Shown: positions 8,417-17,664, counted from the stretch's first letter. The stretch: 64,000 bases of DNA from Pseudomonas sp. N3-W (GCF_024970185.1 NZ_CP103965.1:3530001-3594000); one strand, 5' to 3'. The notes: generated by a model not told the origin, from the sequence alone. Program-made: numbers and translations.

Positions 8417-9412
8417 ATGCAAACACGTCAATTGGGCAAGAACGGTCCACAGGTTTCGGCCATCGGTTTGGGCTGCATGGGCATGACCGATTTCTACACC
8501 ACCGGCACCGACACCCGAGAAGCGACTGCCACCTTGCACCGGGCATTGGAGTTGGGCATCAACCTGCTCGACACCGCCGACATGTATGGCCCGCATACCA
8601 ACGAAGAACTGATCGGCAAAGCCATCGTCGGCAAACGCGACCAGGTATTTCTGGCCAGCAAATTCGGCATCGTTCGCGACCCGGCCAATCCTGAATCGCG
8701 TGGTGTCAACGGCCGTCCCGACTACATTCGTCAGGCCATCGACGGCACGCTCAAACGCCTTGGCGTGGACACCCTGGACTTGTATTACCAGCACCGGATC
8801 GACCCGCAAGTCGCCATCGAGGAAACCGTTGGCGCCATGGCCGAACTGGTTGCCGCTGGCAAGGTGCGTTACCTGGGTTTGAGCGAAGCATCAGCCGCCA
8901 CCCTGGAACGCGCGAACAAGGTTCATCCGATCAGCGCGCTGCAAAGCGAGTACTCGTTATGGAGTCGCGACCAGGAAGACAACGGCTGCCTGGCGGCCTG
9001 TCGGCGCCTGGGCATCGCGTTCGTCCCCTACAGCCCGCTGGGCCGTGGCTTTTTGACCGGCGCGCTGAAAAGTCCGGACGATTTTGCCGCCGACGATTAC
9101 CGGCGCTTCAGCCCACGTTTTCAAGGGGAAAATTTCGCGAAGAATCTGCTGCTGGTGCAGCAAGTGCAGGCGCTGGCCGCTGACAAGGGTGTCACTGCCG
9201 GGCAACTGGCGCTGGCCTGGGTGCTGGCGCAGGGCGACTACCTGATCCCGATTCCGGGCACCAAGCAACGCAAATACCTGGAGGAAAATGTCGCGGCACT
9301 CGAGGTGAAACTGAGCGCCGAGGAGTTGCAGGCACTGGAGGCAATCTTTCCCGCCAATGCCACAGCCGGGTTGCGGTATCCGGAAGCGGTGATGCAACTG
9401 CTGGATCGCTGA
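8417..9412 (+). CDS. Aldo/keto reductase
   Basis: A 331-residue soluble NADPH-dependent oxidoreductase of the aldo/keto reductase superfamily (AKR11/AKR13-like, the Tas/YajO-type group). The catalytic tetrad is visible: Asp52 and Tyr57 in [10 protein letters not shown], Lys82 in FLASKFG and His126 in YYQHRID. The C-terminal nucleotide-binding segment with PIPGTKQ is present. It would reduce aldehydes or ketones; the substrate cannot be told from sequence. The ATG follows GGGAG. It is divergent from the LysR gene, which probably regulates it. Confidence 0.92.
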   Translation: MQTRQLGKNGPQVSAIGLGCMGMTDFYTTGTDTREATATLHRALELGINLLDTADMYGPHTNEELIGKAIVGKRDQVFLASKFGIVRDPANPESRGVNGRPDYIRQAIDGTLKRLGVDTLDLYYQHRIDPQVAIEETVGAMAELVAAGKVRYLGLSEASAATLERANKVHPISALQSEYSLWSRDQEDNGCLAACRRLGIAFVPYSPLGRGFLTGALKSPDDFAADDYRRFSPRFQGENFAKNLLLVQQVQALAADKGVTAGQLALAWVLAQGDYLIPIPGTKQRKYLEENVAALEVKLSAEELQALEAIFPANATAGLRYPEAVMQLLDR

Positions 9413-9425
9413 CTGGACGTGCGCG

Positions 9426-9447
9426 CCCGCTCAATCAAATGAGCGGG
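9426..9447. terminator. Stem-loop between convergent genes
   Basis: A perfect 8-bp stem (cccgctca and tgagcggg) with a 6-base loop lies between the aldo/keto reductase stop and the stop of the convergent gene. There is no good T run on either side, so termination is likely but not certain. Confidence 0.5.
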
Positions 9448-9460
9448 TCGCCAACAATCG

Positions 9461-9976
9461 TCAGTCTTTCTTCTTGACCGTCGAGCCGTTGCTCTCGCCA
9501 TAGGTCTTGAGGTTTTGCAGCACGTAGATCGCTTTCTTGAACTCAGGCACCAGGTAATTGGCGTACTTGTTACCCTTCAGATTGTTGGTCTGGATCGTGT
9601 CCAGTTGCACGGCAAAGTACTCCAGGGCGTTGAATTTCGCGTCTGGATCGGACGGCACGCCGAACTTGTCGAACTTGTCGCCAGCGTTATGCAGCGTCAG
9701 CGCAGTCACATCACTGATGATGCCTTTCTGCAGCAGGTAGGTACTCATGTTGCCCAACTGCTTGGCCGTGACGCTTTCCGGATTGAATCCCTTGATCTGC
9801 TTGAACATCTGCATGGAATCCATTTTTTTCCGGTTCAGCACCAGCGGATCGTTGCCCACCTGCGCCAATATCTGCCGGGCCTTGACGCTCTGGGTAATAG
9901 GCTTGGCGTTGGGCGAACCCTGACGAACCAGCAGCCCCGTCTTGGCAGACCAGTTGCCGACCAGACCAATAGTCAT
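9461..9976 (-). CDS. Conserved hypothetical protein, 171 aa
   Basis: No domain is recognised. The protein starts MTIGLVGNWSAKTG, has no signal peptide or membrane segment, and is rich in Lys, Asn and Gln. The middle (about residues 55-110) reads as amphipathic helices. The frame could begin at 10093, but the GGGGAAA stretch before the ATG at 9976 supports the shorter form. It converges with the aldo/keto reductase. A small dyad upstream (GATACT-N4-AGTATC, 10055-10070) could be its operator. The function is unknown. Confidence 0.6.
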   Translation of the reverse strand: MTIGLVGNWSAKTGLLVRQGSPNAKPITQSVKARQILAQVGNDPLVLNRKKMDSMQMFKQIKGFNPESVTAKQLGNMSTYLLQKGIISDVTALTLHNAGDKFDKFGVPSDPDAKFNALEYFAVQLDTIQTNNLKGNKYANYLVPEFKKAIYVLQNLKTYGESNGSTVKKKD

Positions 9977-10393
9977 GAGCGTTTCCCCGCCAGCGAGACG
10001 AAACCTGAATGTCCTTGGAGCCGGAACATAAAAAATCCTTGTTTGAACGAGATTGATACTGGGAAGTATCGGCAGCGTCCGCCCGATGACCAATTATTAT
10101 TTCCTGTTTTTACAATTTTCGTACATTTAAGATACAAACCATCAAGTGCCTTGTTTCATTGGCTTCCATGACACCTGAACACAGTGACGAGCAACGTGCT
10201 GGCGTTTCAAATGCCCCGCGACTGAGACTTTGTATCCGTTGCGACATGAATTCCTCGCAAAACCCGCCTTGCGTTCACCGCTTTGTTGTACGTTCGTACC
10301 TCAAGCTGCGACGTTACAAGCCGATACAAATTTGATCCCACCAAGTTCAGAACCCGCCCTCAACAATAAAAACGCAGCACAAGGACCGGTCCC
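9977..10393. other. 417-base divergent intergenic region
   Basis: No gene was found. It holds a 6-bp dyad with a 4-base centre at 10055-10070, an AT-rich stretch around 10090-10140, and the sigma-28-type promoter described separately. It serves as the shared upstream region of the hypothetical gene at 9461 and the chemoreceptor gene. Confidence 0.6.
10301..10327 (+). promoter_or_regulatory. Candidate FliA (sigma-28) promoter of the chemoreceptor
   Basis: TCAA at 10301-10304, 15 bases, then GCCGATAC at 10320-10327. This matches the flagellar sigma-28 consensus (TAAA/TCAA-N15-GCCGATAA) at almost every position and lies 67 bases before the chemoreceptor start, as expected for a late flagellar/chemotaxis class gene. 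Confidence 0.75.
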
Positions 10394-12385
10394 ATGCCCG
10401 CATTCCGTACCATTCAGGCTCGCTACACGCTGTTTCTGGTCCTGTTTATCCTGCTGCTGTCGGTGTTGACGGTCGTGGGCATCAGCCAGTTGGTCGCACC
10501 CAAGCTGCGCCACACCGAAGAACAGGTGGCGCTCAACCGCATTGCCGAAGTCGCCGAGCAGATTCAGGGCGAACTGAACAAGGTGCAGGCGCAACAGCGC
10601 AGCATCACCCAGACCATCCCCCTGCTCGACAGCGCCGCCATCGACACGGTCCTGCCCGGTCTGGTGGATCAGTACGGCGAGCTGAAAGTCTTCGGCGGCG
10701 GGATCTGGCCGCTGCCCGGCCAGCGTGAAGCCGGTCGCAACAAGTTCAGCACTTTCTGGCACCGCGATGCCTCGGGCAACCTGGCGGTCAACACCTTCTG
10801 GAACAGCGACGCTGCGCCCAACTACTACGACCAGAGCTGGTACAAGGGCGGCATGCAGACCCCTCGCGGCCAGTGTGCCTGGGCCGCAGCCTATAAAGAT
10901 GACGCCAGCGCCGAGCCACGCACCAACTGCGCCATGGCCATCCAGAAGAACGGCGCCGCCTATGGCGTCTCGACCATCGACGTGACGCTGGGTTTCTTCA
11001 ACGACCTGATCGCCCGCAAGGAAAAAGACCTCGGCGCCGAAATGCTGATCGTCGAAGCCGACGGCAAGATCATCAGCAACAGCTCGCGCATCAGCGGCCC
11101 GATCGTGCTGAAAAACATCAGTGAACTGGCCGGCAACTCGCCGTTCGCCAGTCAGGTCAAGGCCGGCCTGCAAAATCGCGATCAGGCGCAACGAGTCGAG
11201 TTCGACAACAACGGCGAAGCCAGCACCTTCTTCATGCGCCCGATCGAAGGCTCGCCGTGGTTCCTCGCCACCGCCCTGCCGACCAAACTGATCACTGCCC
11301 AGCGTGACGATGTACTGAGCACCCTGAGCCTGCTGCAAATTCCGATGGTGATCCTGCTGGTGCTGTTGCAGGTCTACGCCATTCGCCAGTTGATCCACCG
11401 CATGAAAGCGCTCAAGACCAACATCGACGCGCTGTCCGCAGGTGACGCGGACCTGACCAAACGCATCACCATTCGCGCCGAAGACGAACTGGGCGCCATC
11501 GGCCACTCAGTGAACACCTTCATCGCCTACCTGCAAAACATGATTGGCGAAGTCACCCAGGCCACTGGCGCCATGGCCTCCGGCCTCGACACCCTGCAAC
11601 GCACCTCGGCCCACACCAGTCAGATCCTGGTGCGTCACGCCTCAGAAACCGATCAGACCGTTACCGCCATCACCGAGATGAGTTCCACCGCCGAAAGCGT
11701 GGCGCAGAACGCAGCGGAAACGGCCGCGTTCACCCAGCGAGCCAATGAAAACGCCGACCGTTCGCGGATCGTCGTCGGCGAAGCGTCCAGCAGCGTTGTG
11801 GCATTGATCGGTGAAGTGGCCAGCGCGACCCATAAAGTCGGGAGCATGCAGCAGGATGCGCAGCGCATCACCGAGATTCTCGGCGTGATCGGCGCCATTG
11901 CCGGTCAGACCAATCTGCTGGCCTTGAACGCTGCCATCGAAGCGGCCCGAGCCGGCGAACAGGGTCGAGGTTTTGCCGTGGTGGCCGACGAAGTTCGTGC
12001 CCTCGCCGCCCGCACCCAGGCCAGCACTTCGGAAATCAACGAGATGCTGGCGCGCCTGACCCAAGGCGTGAGTTCGTCGGTCAGCGCCATGGAAAACACC
12101 CAGGCCAGTTGCCAGTCCGCCGCCGACGCCACCGCCCGAGTCAACTCCGGGCTGGATGAAATGGCCGGTTCGGTCAGCCACATCAACAGCCTGAGTACCC
12201 AGATCGCCACCGCTGCCGAACAGCAAAGCGCCGTGACCGAAGAGATCAACCGCAGCATGGTGCAGATCCGGCACATGGTTGATGAGCTGGTGCAGAGTGG
12301 TCAAGCCAGCGAGCTGAACACCCGGCAACTGCTGGAAGCCAACAGCCGTGTGAGCGCGATCATGGGGCGGTTCAAGGTTCGTTGA
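10394..12385 (+). CDS. Methyl-accepting chemotaxis protein with periplasmic Cache-type sensor
   Basis: A 663-residue chemoreceptor. Transmembrane helix 1 is at about residues 10-32, a large periplasmic region of about 275 residues (double-Cache type, with a [16 protein letters not shown] segment) follows, then helix 2 at about 312-330 ([17 protein letters not shown]), a HAMP domain, and the cytoplasmic coiled-coil. The signalling tip [20 protein letters not shown] begins near residue 513. No C-terminal CheR-binding pentapeptide is present. It would sense an extracellular small molecule and control CheA; the ligand is unknown, although double-Cache domains of this kind often bind amino acids or organic acids. 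The sigma-28-like promoter upstream fits co-regulation with flagella. Confidence 0.95.
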   Translation: MPAFRTIQARYTLFLVLFILLLSVLTVVGISQLVAPKLRHTEEQVALNRIAEVAEQIQGELNKVQAQQRSITQTIPLLDSAAIDTVLPGLVDQYGELKVFGGGIWPLPGQREAGRNKFSTFWHRDASGNLAVNTFWNSDAAPNYYDQSWYKGGMQTPRGQCAWAAAYKDDASAEPRTNCAMAIQKNGAAYGVSTIDVTLGFFNDLIARKEKDLGAEMLIVEADGKIISNSSRISGPIVLKNISELAGNSPFASQVKAGLQNRDQAQRVEFDNNGEASTFFMRPIEGSPWFLATALPTKLITAQRDDVLSTLSLLQIPMVILLVLLQVYAIRQLIHRMKALKTNIDALSAGDADLTKRITIRAEDELGAIGHSVNTFIAYLQNMIGEVTQATGAMASGLDTLQRTSAHTSQILVRHASETDQTVTAITEMSSTAESVAQNAAETAAFTQRANENADRSRIVVGEASSSVVALIGEVASATHKVGSMQQDAQRITEILGVIGAIAGQTNLLALNAAIEAARAGEQGRGFAVVADEVRALAARTQASTSEINEMLARLTQGVSSSVSAMENTQASCQSAADATARVNSGLDEMAGSVSHINSLSTQIATAAEQQSAVTEEINRSMVQIRHMVDELVQSGQASELNTRQLLEANSRVSAIMGRFKVR

Positions 12386-12390
12386 TACCC

Positions 12391-12428
12391 TGGCTGTGGC
12401 GAGCGAGCTTGCTCCCTCGCCACAGCCA
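12391..12428. repeat. REP palindrome
   Basis: A nearly perfect inverted repeat (arms TGGCTGTGGCGAG and matching CTCGCCACAGCCA) lies five bases after the chemoreceptor stop. It has the GCGAGCTTGCTC core of a Pseudomonas REP sequence and can fold into a long hairpin that may also end transcription. Confidence 0.8.
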
Positions 12429-12480
12429 GCGGTGCTCCTGCATCAATTAGAAACACTCCCCCTCCGCCTTATTGGCTAAA

Positions 12481-12506
12481 GTGGTCAAAATACGTTTTTT
12501 GACCAC
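12481..12506. promoter_or_regulatory. Perfect 10-bp dyad upstream of the DUF411 gene
   Basis: gtggtcaaaa (12481-12490) and ttttgaccac (12497-12506) form a perfect inverted repeat with a 6-base centre, 20 bases before the DUF411 start. This fits a repressor operator. A terminator role is less likely because the T run lies inside the arm and the next gene begins at once. Confidence 0.45.
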
Positions 12507-12525
12507 CCCCAATTCGAGCCCCACC

Positions 12526-12972
12526 ATGCGAACCCACCTGCGTCTGCTCGCCCTGAGCGCCCTGTTCATTTCCTCCCTCGCCCAAGCCGCCGACCTGATC
12601 CCCATCGAAGTCCATCGCGACGCCAACTGTGGCTGTTGCAAAAAGTGGATCAGCCACTTGGAGGCCAATGGCTTCAAGGTCGAAGATCACATCGAAGCGG
12701 ACATGAGCCAGTTCAAGCAGCTGCACGGCGTACCGCCACGCCTGGCGTCCTGCCACACGGCGCTGATCAACGGCAAATTCGTTGAAGGCCATGTGCCGGC
12801 AGAACAGATTCTGGCGTTGAGCAAACGTGACGACCTGCTGGGTATCGCCGCGCCCGGCATGCCCATGGGCTCGCCCGGCATGGAAATGGACGGTATGAGC
12901 GATGCTTATCAGGTGATCGGCCTGAGCAAGATCGGCACGGACGTGGTGGTGGCGCAATACCCGGCCCACTGA
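12526..12972 (+). CDS. DUF411 periplasmic metal-binding protein
   Basis: A 148-residue exported protein. The signal peptide (hydrophobic core LRLLALSALFISS) ends at AQA-AD. The mature part has the DUF411 signature with the CGCC motif at residues 35-38 (NCGCCKKW) and a further conserved Cys in ASCHTA, plus a Met-rich tail (GMPMGSPGMEMDGM) suited to copper or silver. DUF411 proteins are usually linked to copper handling. The frame extends upstream to 12472, but only the ATG at 12526 starts with a signal peptide. The stop overlaps the start of the DedA-like gene by one base, so the two are translationally coupled. A perfect dyad upstream may control both. Confidence 0.85.
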   Translation: MRTHLRLLALSALFISSLAQAADLIPIEVHRDANCGCCKKWISHLEANGFKVEDHIEADMSQFKQLHGVPPRLASCHTALINGKFVEGHVPAEQILALSKRDDLLGIAAPGMPMGSPGMEMDGMSDAYQVIGLSKIGTDVVVAQYPAH

Positions 12973-13406
12973 TGTCCGGCGCGTACATCGGGCTATTTTT
13001 TGCGGCATTCGGTGCCGCGACGCTCTTGCCGTTGCAATCAGAAACGGTACTGGTCGCGCTGCTGCTCAGCGACCGCTATTGGCTCTGGACACTGCTGACG
13101 GTGGCGACGTTTGGCAATGTCCTGGGATCGGTGCTGAACTGGTGGCTGGGGCGTGGCATCGAACGGTTTCGTGAACGCCGCTGGTTTCCGGTCAGCCCCG
13201 CGCTTCTGGAAAAAGCCCGGTGCCGTTATCAACGCTTCGGACATTGGTCGTTACTACTGAGTTGGGTGCCGATCATTGGGGATCCTCTAACCTTGGTGGC
13301 GGGTGTCATGCGCGAACCGCTCTGGCGTTTCCTGCTGCTGGTGACCTTGGCCAAAAGCGTGCGCTATGGCGTACTCGCCGTGGCGACCCTTGGCTGGATG
13401 GGTTGA
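12972..13406 (+). CDS. YqaA/DedA-like (SNARE-associated, VTT) inner membrane protein
   Basis: A 144-residue membrane protein with four or five hydrophobic segments (about residues 4-30, 38-56, 91-112, 117-140). The order of motifs, with the GNVLGSVLNWWLGRG turn and the re-entrant-like LSWVPIIGDPLTLVAG segment, matches the short YqaA group of the DedA/VTT superfamily. These proteins are associated with membrane lipid or small-solute transport; the substrate of this group is not established. It is coupled to the DUF411 gene by a one-base stop/start overlap, suggesting a shared role in metal stress. Confidence 0.85.
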   Translation: MSGAYIGLFFAAFGAATLLPLQSETVLVALLLSDRYWLWTLLTVATFGNVLGSVLNWWLGRGIERFRERRWFPVSPALLEKARCRYQRFGHWSLLLSWVPIIGDPLTLVAGVMREPLWRFLLLVTLAKSVRYGVLAVATLGWMG

Positions 13407-13452
13407 ACGATGCGCTGCGCCGATTGCCTGTCATTAATGTCGCCCTAATGAT

Positions 13453-13469
13453 GCCGATCCAGGATCGGC
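13453..13469. promoter_or_regulatory. 17-bp palindrome upstream of the secreted hydrolase
   Basis: GCCGATCC-A-GGATCGGC is a perfect 8-bp dyad around one base, 21 bases before the hydrolase start. The centre is too short for a hairpin, so it looks like a protein-binding site. Confidence 0.4.
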
Positions 13470-13490
13470 GGATTTCCAATGGAGTTGCCC

Positions 13491-14516
13491 ATGTCCCCCG
13501 CCCTCTCCCGCTGGTTGCCCGGTGTTTTGCTCGCCGCTGCGCTACCCGTTGCAGCTTACGCCGATGGCCCGCAGTACGGCCCTGAACTGCAAGGTTTCGA
13601 CTACCCGTACACAGTCAAGCACTTCAACTTCCAGTCCCAGGGCAAGGCCTTGCAGATGGGTTACATGGACGTCGCCGCGCATGGCAAGGCCAACGGTCGC
13701 AGCGTGGTGCTGATGCACGGCAAGAACTTTTGCGGCGCCACCTGGGACACCTCGATCAAGGCGCTGAGCGAAGCCGGCTACCGGGTCATCGCACCCGACC
13801 AGATCGGCTTCTGCACCTCCAGCAAACCGGACAACTATCAATACAGCTTCCAGCAACTGGCGACCAACACCCAGCAGTTGCTCAAGGCGCTGGGCATCCA
13901 GAAGGCCACCCTGGTCGGTCACTCCACGGGCGGCATGCTCGCCACCCGCTACGCACTGCAATACCCGGAGCAGGTCGAGCAACTGGCGCTGGTCAATCCC
14001 ATTGGCCTGGAAGACTGGAAAGCCCTCGGCGTGCCGTATCGCACCGTCGATCAATGGAACGAACGAGAGCTGAAAGTCACCGCCGACAACATCCGCGAAT
14101 ACGAGCGCAGCACCTATTACGCAGGCCAATGGAAGCCGGAATTCGAACGCTGGGTGACCATGCTCGCGGGCCTGAACAACGGACCCGGCAAGAAACAGGT
14201 AGCGTGGAACTCGGCGCTGATCTACGACATGATCTTCACCCAGCCGGTGTACTACGAGTTCAAGGACCTGAAAATGCCGACGCTCTTGCTGATTGGCACG
14301 GCCGACACCACCGCCATCGGCAAGGACCTCGCACCGCCAGCGGTGAAGGCGAAAATCGGCCACTATGAAGTGCTCGGCAAAGCCGTGGCGAAACTGATCC
14401 CGCAGTCCACTCTGGTGGAGTTCCCGGGGCTGGGCCACGCACCGCAAATGGAAGAACCGGCAAAATTTCACCAGGCCCTGCTTGCCTGGCTGAGCAAGTC
14501 CAACCCCGTACGTTGA
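13491..14516 (+). CDS. Exported alpha/beta hydrolase
   Basis: A 341-residue serine hydrolase. A signal peptide (hydrophobic core WLPGVLLAAALPVAA) is followed by the alpha/beta hydrolase fold. The oxyanion region is HGKNFCGATW, the nucleophile elbow is GHSTGGM with Ser145, an acid near LLIGTADTTAIG and the histidine in GLGHAPQ. This resembles the C-C bond hydrolase/epoxide hydrolase group, here sent to the periplasm. The substrate is unknown. An in-frame ATG exists at 13479, but GGAG seven bases before 13491 favours the later start. The dehydrogenase gene starts 13 bases downstream, so both may share a transcript. Confidence 0.88.
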   Translation: MSPALSRWLPGVLLAAALPVAAYADGPQYGPELQGFDYPYTVKHFNFQSQGKALQMGYMDVAAHGKANGRSVVLMHGKNFCGATWDTSIKALSEAGYRVIAPDQIGFCTSSKPDNYQYSFQQLATNTQQLLKALGIQKATLVGHSTGGMLATRYALQYPEQVEQLALVNPIGLEDWKALGVPYRTVDQWNERELKVTADNIREYERSTYYAGQWKPEFERWVTMLAGLNNGPGKKQVAWNSALIYDMIFTQPVYYEFKDLKMPTLLLIGTADTTAIGKDLAPPAVKAKIGHYEVLGKAVAKLIPQSTLVEFPGLGHAPQMEEPAKFHQALLAWLSKSNPVR

Positions 14517-14529
14517 TGAGGTAAGGCTG

Positions 14530-15483
14530 ATGGCAGTGCAGATCGCGGTAATCGATGACTGGCAGGATGTGGCGCGCGGGGTGGTGGACTGGACGGTACT
14601 GGACAGCATCGGCGAGGTGAGTTTTGTGCATGACTTCCCGGCAGACAACGACACCCTGGCCAAACGTCTGGCCGCATACGAGGTGATCTGCGTGATGCGC
14701 GAACGTACACGCTTCGACGAAGACCTGCTGCGCCGTTTGCCGAAACTGAAATTGCTGGTGACCGGCGGCATGCGCAATGCCGCACTGGACCTCAAGGCCA
14801 CCGCAAAGCTGGGCATTCAGGTGTGCGGCACCGACAGCTACAAGCACGCGGCCCCCGAATTGACCTGGGCACTGATCATGGCCGCTACCCGCGATCTGGT
14901 GAACGAGGCCAATGCCCTGCGTGCCGACAAGTGGCAGCAAGGGCTGGGCGGTGATCTGCACGGCAAGACCCTGGCGATTCTCGGGCTGGGCAGCATTGGC
15001 AAACGGGTGGCGCAATTCGGTCAGGTGTTCGGCATGCGGGTGATTGCCTGGAGCGAGAATCTGACGGCTGAACGCGCGGCTGAATCGGGCGTCACCTATG
15101 TCAGCAAGCAACAATTGTTTGAACAGGCTGATGTGTTGTCGGTGCATCTGGTACTCAGTGACCGCTCCCGCGGGCTGGTGGATGCACAGGCCTTGAGCTG
15201 GATGAAACCGACCGCACTGCTGGTCAACACCGCACGCGGGCCGATTGTCGATGAAGCGGCGCTGATCAAGGCATTACAGAAAAACCGCCTGGCCGGCGCA
15301 GCGCTTGATGTGTTCGAGCACGAGCCGCTGCCGGCGCAGCACCCGTTCAGGACGCTGGAGAATGTGCTGGCCACGCCGCATGTGGGGTACGTGAGCCGGC
15401 AGAACTATGAGCAGTTCTTTTCGCAGATGATCGAGGATATCCAAAGCTGGGCGGCGGGGACGCCGGTACGGATTCTAGGCTGA
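14530..15483 (+). CDS. D-2-hydroxyacid dehydrogenase family protein
   Basis: A 317-residue NAD(P)-dependent enzyme of the D-isomer 2-hydroxyacid dehydrogenase family. The nucleotide-binding motif GLGSIG lies at about residues 154-159. The catalytic arginine is in NTARGPIVDE, the glutamate in DVFEHEPLP and the histidine in TPHVGYV. It interconverts 2-keto and D-2-hydroxy acids; phosphoglycerate, glyoxylate/hydroxypyruvate and other substrates are all possible. GTAAGG lies just upstream of the ATG. It follows the exported hydrolase by 13 bases and is followed by a REPIN. Confidence 0.92.
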   Translation: MAVQIAVIDDWQDVARGVVDWTVLDSIGEVSFVHDFPADNDTLAKRLAAYEVICVMRERTRFDEDLLRRLPKLKLLVTGGMRNAALDLKATAKLGIQVCGTDSYKHAAPELTWALIMAATRDLVNEANALRADKWQQGLGGDLHGKTLAILGLGSIGKRVAQFGQVFGMRVIAWSENLTAERAAESGVTYVSKQQLFEQADVLSVHLVLSDRSRGLVDAQALSWMKPTALLVNTARGPIVDEAALIKALQKNRLAGAALDVFEHEPLPAQHPFRTLENVLATPHVGYVSRQNYEQFFSQMIEDIQSWAAGTPVRILG

Positions 15484-16061
15484 TACCAAATTATCGTTCT
15501 TCGCGGGCAAGCCCGGCTCCCACAGGGACCTATGGGAGCCGGGCTTGCCCGCGATGAGGCCCTCTGCATCAGCACATCCATCAAACCATGCGCACCATAG
15601 CAGTGCACCCGCGCCACACCCCCACGCACTTTCCTGTGACTCCCAAGTCCCGTTTTGACCCACTCCAAAAAATAATCCTGCCCTTCGTCGGTGCGTTTCC
15701 CCATCGATGACGTTCGCTCGTAACCTCTAGAAACCGATTGTCGAACAATTTCGCCACTTGGCCTTCCCCGCTCTAGGTTCTGGCCTAGACTGATTTTCGC
15801 GGGGTAAAACCGGTCAGTCATCCGGTTGAAAAAAACTCGAAACTTTTGGTCTCGGCCACGGGTCAGGTTAAAGGTAGGGCTGTTGCCACTGGTGCAATCT
15901 TTGCAACGGCCCTTCCACCCAGTCTGCTACAGCGCGTTGGGCAGCGGTTGCCCCCCTTCGCGCGGCGCGTTTGCGTCCGGCCACAGGAATTGGCCACGCA
16001 CACCAGGTTAGCGGACACGGGTGTCAGGGCTGGAATCAGATCAATAAAACGGGAGATCCAC
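15484..16061. other. 578-base interval before glgA
   Basis: It holds a REPIN at 15501-15554 near its left end and an AGGAG-like site (GGGAG) just before the glgA ATG. The open frame continuing upstream of glgA to 15846 has no start signal and poor protein character and is rejected as coding. No promoter of glgA could be called with confidence. Confidence 0.55.
15501..15554. repeat. REPIN (inverted REP pair)
   Basis: Perfect 22-bp arms (15501-15522 and 15533-15554) with a 10-base centre. Each arm carries the GCGGGCAAGCCCGGCTCC REP core typical of fluorescent pseudomonads. It lies 17 bases after the dehydrogenase stop. Confidence 0.9.
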
Positions 16062-17648
16062 ATGGTCAGTGCGGCTTTAGATATTCAGGGAGAACGTGCT
16101 CATCAGCAGGTCGGCGAATCGAGCGCCGCAGGTGTCCCGAACGTGCAACCGGTCATTGTGCCGGGCACCAGGACGCTGGCACCGGTTGCCAGTCAGAATC
16201 CCAACAAGAAGAAAGTATTGTTTGTCACCTCGGAAATAGCCGACCTGGTCAAGACCGGCGGCCTGGGGGACGTTTCCGCCGCATTGCCACGCGCAATGGC
16301 GCATCTGCATGACGTGCGGGTGCTGATTCCCGGCTACCCGCAAGTGCTCAACAGCGAAAACCCGATCCACATCATTGGCGAACTGGGTGGCCACGCCGCA
16401 CTGCCGCCGTGCAAGATCGGGCGCATGGACATGCCTGACGGCCTGGTCATCTATGTGTTGATCTGCCCCGAACTGTACGAGCGCGAAGGCTCGCCCTACG
16501 GCGCCAACAACGGTCGCGACTGGCCGGACAACCACATTCGCTTCGCCCGTCTGGGCCTGGCAGCGGCCGATATCGCCGCCAACCTTGCGCAGATTCACTG
16601 GTGCCCGGACCTGGTGCACGCCCATGACTGGCCCGCCGGCCTGGCCCCCGCTTACATGCACTGGCGCGGGCAACGCACCCCGACCCTCTTCACCATCCAC
16701 AACCTGGCCTATCAAGGCGTGACCAGCCTCGGTTCCTGCCCGGAACTGGGCATCCCGATGCATGCACTGCAACAGGAAGGCATGGAGTTCTACGGCAAGA
16801 TGTCGTTCCTCAAGGCCGGCATGGCCTATTCGAGCCACATCACCACGGTCAGCGCCACCTACGCCCAGGAAATCACCACCCCGGACTTCGGCTGCGGCCT
16901 CGACGGTTTTCTCGCCGCCAAGACCCAGCAGGGCTTGCTCAGCGGGATTCCCAACGGCATCGACGAAAGCTGGGACGCCGCTACCGACCCGCACCTGTTC
17001 CGTCCCTTCGCCATCGGCGACTGGGAGGGTAAAGCGGTGAACGCCGCCCACGTCCGTGAATTGTTCGGCCTCAAGGATTCCAAGGGCCCGCTGTTTGCCG
17101 TGGTTTCGCGTCTCGTCTACCAGAAAGGCCTGGACCTGACCGAAGCGGTGAGCGAGTACATCGTCGCCAACGGCGGCCAGATTGCGATCATCGGCCGTGG
17201 CGAGCCGGAAGAAGAACAGGCGATGCGCGAGCTGGCCCTGCGCTTTCCGGGGCAAGTGGGGGTGCGCATCGGCTTCAATGAAACCGACGCCCGGCGCATG
17301 TTTGCCGGCAGCGATTTCCTGCTGATGCCTTCGCGTTACGAACCCTGCGGCCTGAGCCAGATGTACGCCCAGCGCTTCGGCTCGTTGCCGGTGGCGCGCA
17401 ACACCGGTGGCCTGGCCGACACCATAGAAAATGGCGTCACCGGGTTCCTGTTCGACGAATCCACGGTCGAAAGCTACCGCGAAGCCCTCAGCCGCGCCTT
17501 CAAGGTGTTCGCCTTCCCTGACCTGCTCAACGCCATGCGTTGCCGGGCCATGGCCGCGCCGTTCAACTGGTGCAAGGCGGTCGAGCCCTACGCCGAACTG
17601 TATGAACAACTGGTGGGCAAAGCCCTGGGCAAATCGGGCAAACAGTAA
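16062..17648 (+). CDS. glgA: Glycogen (alpha-glucan) synthase GlgA
   Basis: A 528-residue GT5 glycosyltransferase that adds glucose from ADP-glucose to the non-reducing end of alpha-1,4-glucan in the cytoplasm. The donor-binding loop KTGGLGD is at residues 64-70, after an N-terminal extension of about 50 residues that ordinary GlgA lacks. HAHDWPAG, IGRGEPEEE and the C-terminal PSRYEPCGLSQMY block are present. GGGAG before the ATG at 16062 fixes the start. It is the first gene of the run glgA-treZ-malQ-treY. No glgC is in the window, so the ADP-glucose source must be encoded elsewhere or the enzyme uses another supply. Confidence 0.95.
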   Translation: MVSAALDIQGERAHQQVGESSAAGVPNVQPVIVPGTRTLAPVASQNPNKKKVLFVTSEIADLVKTGGLGDVSAALPRAMAHLHDVRVLIPGYPQVLNSENPIHIIGELGGHAALPPCKIGRMDMPDGLVIYVLICPELYEREGSPYGANNGRDWPDNHIRFARLGLAAADIAANLAQIHWCPDLVHAHDWPAGLAPAYMHWRGQRTPTLFTIHNLAYQGVTSLGSCPELGIPMHALQQEGMEFYGKMSFLKAGMAYSSHITTVSATYAQEITTPDFGCGLDGFLAAKTQQGLLSGIPNGIDESWDAATDPHLFRPFAIGDWEGKAVNAAHVRELFGLKDSKGPLFAVVSRLVYQKGLDLTEAVSEYIVANGGQIAIIGRGEPEEEQAMRELALRFPGQVGVRIGFNETDARRMFAGSDFLLMPSRYEPCGLSQMYAQRFGSLPVARNTGGLADTIENGVTGFLFDESTVESYREALSRAFKVFAFPDLLNAMRCRAMAAPFNWCKAVEPYAELYEQLVGKALGKSGKQ

Positions 17649-17664
17649 ATAGAGGCTTTCAACG

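Noticed and set aside
12481..12506. Reading the dyad before the DUF411 gene as a terminator of the chemoreceptor
   Set aside because: It lies about 100 bases after the stop, beyond a REP, and directly abuts the next gene start, which fits an operator better.
15405..15821. A - strand frame running through the REPIN before glgA
   Set aside because: Much of it is translated REP sequence and the rest has no ribosome binding site or recognisable features.
15837..15880. Weak AlgU-like promoter (AAACTT-N17-TCAGG) upstream of glgA
   Set aside because: Both boxes deviate from consensus; too weak to list as a feature.
15846..16061. In-frame upstream extension of glgA
   Set aside because: No ribosome binding site before it and poor protein character; GGGAG before 16062 marks the real start.
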